Shown here: positions 59,786-64,000 of the stretch, one piece after another
Numbering within the stretch: the stretch's first letter is position 1
Layout of the letters: every line of letters begins with the position of its first letter
DNA from: Cedecea neteri
Lineage (GTDB): Bacteria > Pseudomonadota > Gammaproteobacteria > Enterobacterales > Enterobacteriaceae
Length of the DNA stretch: 64,000 bases
Direction: 5' to 3'
NCBI RefSeq assembly: GCF_000757825.1
Contig: NZ_CP009451.1
Coordinates: forward strand, 3,224,001-3,288,000
The notes under the pieces: model-generated
What the model saw: only the letters and a program-made list of their open reading frames with translations
The model's database searches: none
Told to the model about the DNA's origin: nothing
Made by a program: the position numbers and the translations under genes

Positions 59786-61146
59786 TTAGCGCCAGCTGAT
59801 GCAAACCCGGAAACCGCCGTTCTCCGCGTTACCGAAAGCGGTCTGCATATCGTGCAAAGCGGCAATTCTACTCACAATGCATAATCCCAGTCCGCTGCCG
59901 GTTTTAAGCTGGCCCGGAGGGCGGAAGAAGCGTTCGCCCAGCGAGGTCAGGTGCTCAGGACTTACGCCAGGCCCATTGTCGATGATCTCCAGCGTATGTC
60001 CGCGTAAAACGACGTGCACAATGCTGCCAGGCGGGCTGTAGCGCACGGCGTTATCGAGAATGTTACGCAGCATTAGCCCGAGAAGAAGTGGCTGACCACG
60101 GCGAATAACCGGTTGCTCCTGCATTTGCAGGCGAATGTCGACTTGCTCGCGTTGAGCGCCGTGCCAGGCTTCCATCACGCTTTCCTGAAGCAGCTTCTGC
60201 AGCGAGACTTCCTGCACATCATTGAGCCCGGCCAGGGAATCTAACCGCGACAGCGTCAGCAATTGCTCAACAAGGCGTGACGCACGGTCAATGCCCTGGT
60301 GGAGGTGATTAAGCGCTTGTTCCCTGACCTGAGCGTCATTTTCTGCCAGTTGGGCCACCTCAGCCTGTACTTTCAGGGCAGCCAGCGGGCTGCGGAGTTC
60401 GTGGGCTGCATCGGACGTAAAGCGTCGTTCGCGCTGCATGAACGCCTCTGTGCGATCAAATAGCTGGTTTAGTGCTTCAACAAGCGGTCTGACTTCAAGC
60501 GGGAGCGGCCGTGTTTCCAGCTGGCTGTTGTCGCCCGGCGGGCGGTGCTGTAGCTTCTGCGCCAGTTTACGCAGCGGGGCCAGTTCGGCAGTGACTAGCC
60601 AAATCAGCAATACCAGCATCAGCGGCAGCGCGATTAGCCAGGGCGTTAACTGAGCAGAAACAATATCCAGGGCCATATCGTTCCTGTAGTCCCACTCCTG
60701 GCCGACCACTATGCGATAACGCCCATCCGGCGTTGTCAGCCATACCAGCCGCCACAGATCGTCATCGTGCTCAAGTTGCCCATCAACAAATCCGTCTCTA
60801 TGCCAGGAGTAAGTCAGCCCTTACCGCTATCGCCATCATTGAGTACAAGCCTGCCGTCTGCGGTAAAAATGGCAAAAGCGAGCGTGTCATCATCAAGCTT
60901 ACCGCGGTGTTTTTTAAGCATGTTTTTACTGCGGGGAAGCTGTGATTCAGCGTTTGTCGCGACGTCAAAATCCAGCACGCTTAACCGCTTGGCAAACAGC
61001 AGTTGCTGCGTATCGAAAAGCTTGTTTAGTGATTTACGGGCTTCGTACCACGCGGCGGTGCTGGCAAAGGCCGCTGCTGCGAGGGTAAGCACGATAAAAC
61101 CTACTGTCAGGCGGGTGCGCAGGCTTTTGGTCAACGTCCTCAGCAT
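59786..61146 (-). pseudogene. qseC: QseC sensor kinase gene, single-base frameshift
   Basis: The two pieces are residues 1-110 (61146 down to 60814) and 60818 down to 59786. Together they cover full QseC: first membrane helix, periplasmic sensor, second helix, HAMP, phosphoacceptor His in FTSDAAHELRSPL, and ATPase motifs NILDNAVRYSPPG, DNGPGVSPEH and GSGLGLCIV. At 60818-60820 the expected run of four G (minus strand) has three. The first piece stops at GDSGKG; the correct next residues, LTYSWHRDGF, follow in the other frame. Otherwise undamaged, so either a recent mutation or a sequencing error. It overlaps qseB by seven bases. Confidence 0.9.
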
Positions 61147-61802
61147 GTATCACCCAGCGTATAGCCAATACCATGCACGGTGCGAATAAAGCCGCTACCC
61201 AGCTTTTTGCGTAGATGGTGGATGTGGACTTCAAGGGCATTGCGTGACACTTCGTCGTCCCAGTTATAGATTTTTTCCTCGATTAACGTGCGTGGCAGAA
61301 CGCGTCCGGCGTTTCGCATCAGCAGTTCCAGCAGGGCAAATTCCTTAGGCTTTAGCTGTAAGGGTTCACCATTGAGCGAGGCGGTGAGGTTTGTCGGGGA
61401 AAGCACGACGTTGCCGTAGGTCAGTTCAGGCTGTGCGTGGCCGTGCGCACGGCGAATGAGTACCTGCAGCCGGACAGCCACTTCGGTAAGCGCAAAAGGT
61501 TTACAAAGGTAGTCATCCGCACCCAGTTGGAGACCTTCAATGCGCTCGTCCAGCGAATCTCTGGCCGTTAAAATCAGCACCGGTTCGTTGTGCCCTTCTT
61601 TACGCCAGGTTCGTAGAATGTCCAGACCATCCATGCCCGGCAGGCTTAGGTCCAGTACGACGGCGTCGTAAGGTGCCTGGCCGAGCGCGGCACGCCCTTG
61701 TGCTCCATCGCTAAACCAGTCGACCGCAAACCCCATTTTGATCAACCCGGCTTTGATGCCGTCGCCAATCAGCGGATCGTCCTCAATTAATAGTAGGCGC
61801 AT
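61140..61802 (-). CDS. qseB: QseB response regulator
   Basis: A 220-residue OmpR/PhoB-type regulator. The receiver has the acidic pair in LIEDDP, the phosphoacceptor Asp51 in [10 protein letters not shown] and Lys in LCKPFALTE; the C-terminal winged helix has [16 protein letters not shown] and [12 protein letters not shown]. It is intact, unlike its partner kinase. ATG 61802 is the family start. Without QseC it may be activated by PmrB or other phosphodonors. Confidence 0.95.
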   Translation of the reverse strand: MRLLLIEDDPLIGDGIKAGLIKMGFAVDWFSDGAQGRAALGQAPYDAVVLDLSLPGMDGLDILRTWRKEGHNEPVLILTARDSLDERIEGLQLGADDYLCKPFALTEVAVRLQVLIRRAHGHAQPELTYGNVVLSPTNLTASLNGEPLQLKPKEFALLELLMRNAGRVLPRTLIEEKIYNWDDEVSRNALEVHIHHLRKKLGSGFIRTVHGIGYTLGDTC

Positions 61803-61930
61803 GGTGCACTCCTTGTTGCTGCCGTTGAGAGGTGAAGTAAATACCCGAAGCGCTTGTGTGTACAGAAGAAAAGCCCGGGCCTTCGGCAATAATCGCAAAT
61901 GCATAAAAAAAACAGTTTATGCCGCAAGGA

Positions 61931-61947
61931 TTAAGATCCCGCTAAGA
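61931..61947. promoter_or_regulatory. Direct repeat resembling a QseB/PmrA box
   Basis: TTAAGA, five bases (TCCCG), then CTAAGA, an 11-base period, lies between divergent qseB and ygiW, 47 bases before the ygiW ATG. QseB and PmrA bind tandem CTTAAT/G-type half sites with this spacing, so it may be a shared site. The second half is imperfect. Confidence 0.45.
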
Positions 61948-61993
61948 TTTGGGCGCTTTAATAGGGGCTAAGAAACGAAAGGAGAATAACATT

Positions 61994-62395
61994 ATGAAAA
62001 AGACTGCAGCTTTGTTCGCCATTATTGCTTTAACTTCCGCCCCTCTTTTTGCCGCGCAAACGGGCGGTTTTGTTGACCCGAATGCGGCTGTGCAAACTCA
62101 GCCGGTACAGCAGGGCGGCTTCGTTGGCCCAACGGGCAGTAAAACCACGGTGAAGCAGGCAAAAACATTCTCTGATGACACCTGGGTAACGCTGACCGGT
62201 AAAATCGAACAGCGCATTGGTGGTGATGACTACATCTTCCGTGACGCGACCGACAGCATCAACGTGGACATCGACCATAAGCGCTGGAACGGCCAGACTG
62301 TTACCCCGCAGGATACCGTCGAAATTCAGGGTAAGGTCGATAAAGACTGGAACTCGATTGAAATCGACGTAAAGCAAATTAACAAACTGAAGTAA
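61994..62395 (+). CDS. ygiW: YgiW, BOF-family periplasmic OB-fold protein
   Basis: A 133-residue exported protein, signal peptide ending LFAAQTGG near residue 21, then an OB fold (TWVTLTGKIEQRIGGDDYIF, VDIDHKRWNG, TVEIQGKVDKDWNSIEIDV). BOF proteins are small periplasmic stress proteins; YgiW is linked to peroxide and metal resistance and to the QseBC network. ATG 61994 follows a GGAG site. Read divergently from qseB. Confidence 0.94.
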   Translation: MKKTAALFAIIALTSAPLFAAQTGGFVDPNAAVQTQPVQQGGFVGPTGSKTTVKQAKTFSDDTWVTLTGKIEQRIGGDDYIFRDATDSINVDIDHKRWNGQTVTPQDTVEIQGKVDKDWNSIEIDVKQINKLK

Positions 62396-62404
62396 CGCCA
62401 AAAA

Positions 62405-62433
62405 AGCGGTAAGCCTTCTCGGGCTACCGCTTC
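62405..62433 (+). terminator. Hairpin after ygiW
   Basis: An imperfect stem starting AAGCGGT and ending ACCGCTT with an inner GCC/GGC extension, nine bases past the ygiW stop, followed by CGTTT. Confidence 0.5.
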
Positions 62434-62542
62434 GTTTAAAGCTATTCATCGCTATGACTCGACAGGCCAGATAAGGTACTATCGGCGGCAATTACGTCGA
62501 TTGTGGCCACAATCGGCTCGTCAGTTTGAGGATGAATGAGCA

Positions 62543-64000
62543 ATGAGTGATTTGACTCATGATGGTGCTGAGCGTCTTGCGCTGCACGAATTCACGGAAA
62601 ATGCGTATCTCAACTATTCCATGTACGTCATCATGGACCGCGCCCTGCCGTTTATCGGTGACGGGCTTAAGCCGGTTCAGCGTCGAATCGTATATGCGAT
62701 GTCAGAGCTGGGGCTAAACGCCAGCGCGAAATTCAAAAAATCTGCACGTACCGTGGGTGATGTGCTGGGTAAATACCATCCGCATGGCGACAGCGCCTGT
62801 TATGAAGCGATGGTCCTGATGGCGCAGCCATTCTCATACCGCTATCCGTTGGTAGACGGGCAGGGGAACTGGGGGGCACCGGATGATCCTAAGTCCTTTG
62901 CCGCGATGCGTTATACCGAATCTCGCCTGTCGAAATACGCGGAGCTGCTGCTCGGGGAACTCGGTCAGGGAACGGTAGATTACGTCCCGAACTTTGACGG
63001 TACGCTGCAGGAACCGAAGATGCTGCCTGCGCGTTTACCGAACATCCTGCTTAACGGGACAACCGGGATCGCCGTGGGTATGGCAACCGACATTCCTCCG
63101 CATAACCTGCGTGAGGTTGCTCAGGCCGCCATTACGCTCATTGATCAGCCTAAAACTACGCTCGACGACCTGCTCGATATCGTTCACGGTCCTGACTATC
63201 CGACCGAGGCTGAGATCATTACGCCGCGTGAAGATATCCGCAAAATTTACCAGAACGGGCGCGGTTCAGTCCGCATGCGTGCGGTATGGCGTAAAGAAGA
63301 CGGTGATGTGGTGATTACCGCCTTGCCTCACCAGGTGTCCGGTGCTCGCGTGTTGGAGCAGATTGCCAGCCAGATGCGCGCTAAAAAGCTGCCGATGGTG
63401 GAAGACCTGCGGGATGAATCGAACCATGAAAACCCGACGCGCCTGGTGATTGTGCCTCGTTCTAATCGCGTGGACGTCGAACAGGTGATGAACCATCTCT
63501 TCGCAACCACCGATCTGGAAAAAAGCTATCGCATTAACCTGAACATGATTGGTCTGGACGGTCGTCCGGCGGTGAAAAACCTGCTGGAGATCCTCAGCGA
63601 ATGGCTGGTTTACCGCCGCGATACGGTGCGCCGTCGCCTGAACTATCGTCTGGAAAAAGTCCTCAAGCGCCTGCATATCCTCGAAGGTTTGCTGGTGGCG
63701 TTCCTCAATATCGACGAAGTGATCCACATCATTCGTAGCGAGGATGAGCCCAAGCCGGCGCTGATGTCCCGTTTTGGTATCAGCGAAACTCAGGCCGAAG
63801 CCATCCTTGAGCTGAAACTTCGCCACCTCGCCAGGCTCGAAGAAGTGAAGATCCGCGGTGAGCAGGACGAGCTGGAAAAAGAACGCGATCAGCTGCAGGG
63901 CATTCTCGCTTCCGAGCGTAAAATGAACACCCTGCTGAAAAAAGAACTGCAATCAGACGCCGATACCTACGGCGACGCTCGTCGTTCTCCACTGCATGAG
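62543..64000 (+). CDS. parC: DNA topoisomerase IV subunit A (3' end outside window)
   Basis: The first 486 residues of ParC, the cleavage subunit that pairs with ParE. ATG 62543 begins [20 protein letters not shown]; it has four residues more than E. coli near the N-terminus. Catalytic Tyr is in [10 protein letters not shown] (Tyr124, E. coli Tyr120). The quinolone-determining residues in [10 protein letters not shown] are the sensitive Ser (E. coli Ser80) and Glu (Glu84). The frame is open to the window edge. Confidence 0.96.
   Translation, partial: MSDLTHDGAERLALHEFTENAYLNYSMYVIMDRALPFIGDGLKPVQRRIVYAMSELGLNASAKFKKSARTVGDVLGKYHPHGDSACYEAMVLMAQPFSYRYPLVDGQGNWGAPDDPKSFAAMRYTESRLSKYAELLLGELGQGTVDYVPNFDGTLQEPKMLPARLPNILLNGTTGIAVGMATDIPPHNLREVAQAAITLIDQPKTTLDDLLDIVHGPDYPTEAEIITPREDIRKIYQNGRGSVRMRAVWRKEDGDVVITALPHQVSGARVLEQIASQMRAKKLPMVEDLRDESNHENPTRLVIVPRSNRVDVEQVMNHLFATTDLEKSYRINLNMIGLDGRPAVKNLLEILSEWLVYRRDTVRRRLNYRLEKVLKRLHILEGLLVAFLNIDEVIHIIRSEDEPKPALMSRFGISETQAEAILELKLRHLARLEEVKIRGEQDELEKERDQLQGILASERKMNTLLKKELQSDADTYGDARRSPLHE

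Noticed and set aside
62783..62812. Quinolone-resistance change in parC
   Set aside because: The [10 protein letters not shown] residues are those of sensitive strains; the numbering differs only by a four-residue N-terminal insertion.

Overview
The window is from a member of the Enterobacteriaceae. The right quarter, from about 48.1 kb to the end, keeps the gene order known from E. coli: ubiK, ribB with its FMN riboswitch, ygiD, ygiC-ygiB-tolC, nudF-yqiB-cpdA-yqiA-parE, mdaB-ygiN, qseBC, ygiW and parC. The proteins are very close to their E. coli and Salmonella counterparts. Genus and species cannot be fixed from the sequence alone.

Region 1 (1-12.7 kb) is a defence island. Seven tightly overlapping plus-strand genes match, in order, size and domains, the restriction half of a Dpd (7-deazaguanine-in-DNA) system: the end of a dpdF-like gene, dpdG, the ATPase dpdH, coiled-coil dpdI, the 1504-residue helicase dpdJ, phospholipase-D-fold dpdK, and dpdD. 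A queD gene of the preQ0 pathway converges on them. The modification genes dpdA, dpdB and dpdC are not in the window. A decayed IS3-family element (12855-13908) follows.

Region 2 (14-24 kb) is accessory: a secreted endonuclease/exonuclease/phosphatase-fold protein, a Ner/Nlp-like regulator, a hipBA toxin-antitoxin pair with four operators spaced exactly 27 bp, sodC with a DUF3455 gene, a Crp/Fnr regulator with a nucleoside phosphorylase and pnuC, yegP, an unexpected ExoY-like nucleotidyl cyclase, a 64-residue orphan and yjhX.

Region 3 (24-35 kb) is metabolic: a LysR regulator divergent from a DAACS symporter plus a MetC-like lyase (probably sulfur amino acid use), murQP for MurNAc recycling behind a duplicated operator, the complete taurine operon tauABCD, and the exporter nepI.

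Region 4 (35-48 kb) is a Salmonella-type type 1 fimbria cluster: fimAICDHF on the plus strand and the regulators fimZ, fimY, an EAL phosphodiesterase and fimW on the minus strand. It is followed by the serine chemoreceptor tsr with a clear flagellar sigma-28 promoter, and an unknown membrane protein.

Region 5 (48-64 kb) is the conserved core block. Its one clear defect is a single-base frameshift in qseC, which splits the sensor kinase while its partner regulator qseB stays intact. The window ends inside parC.
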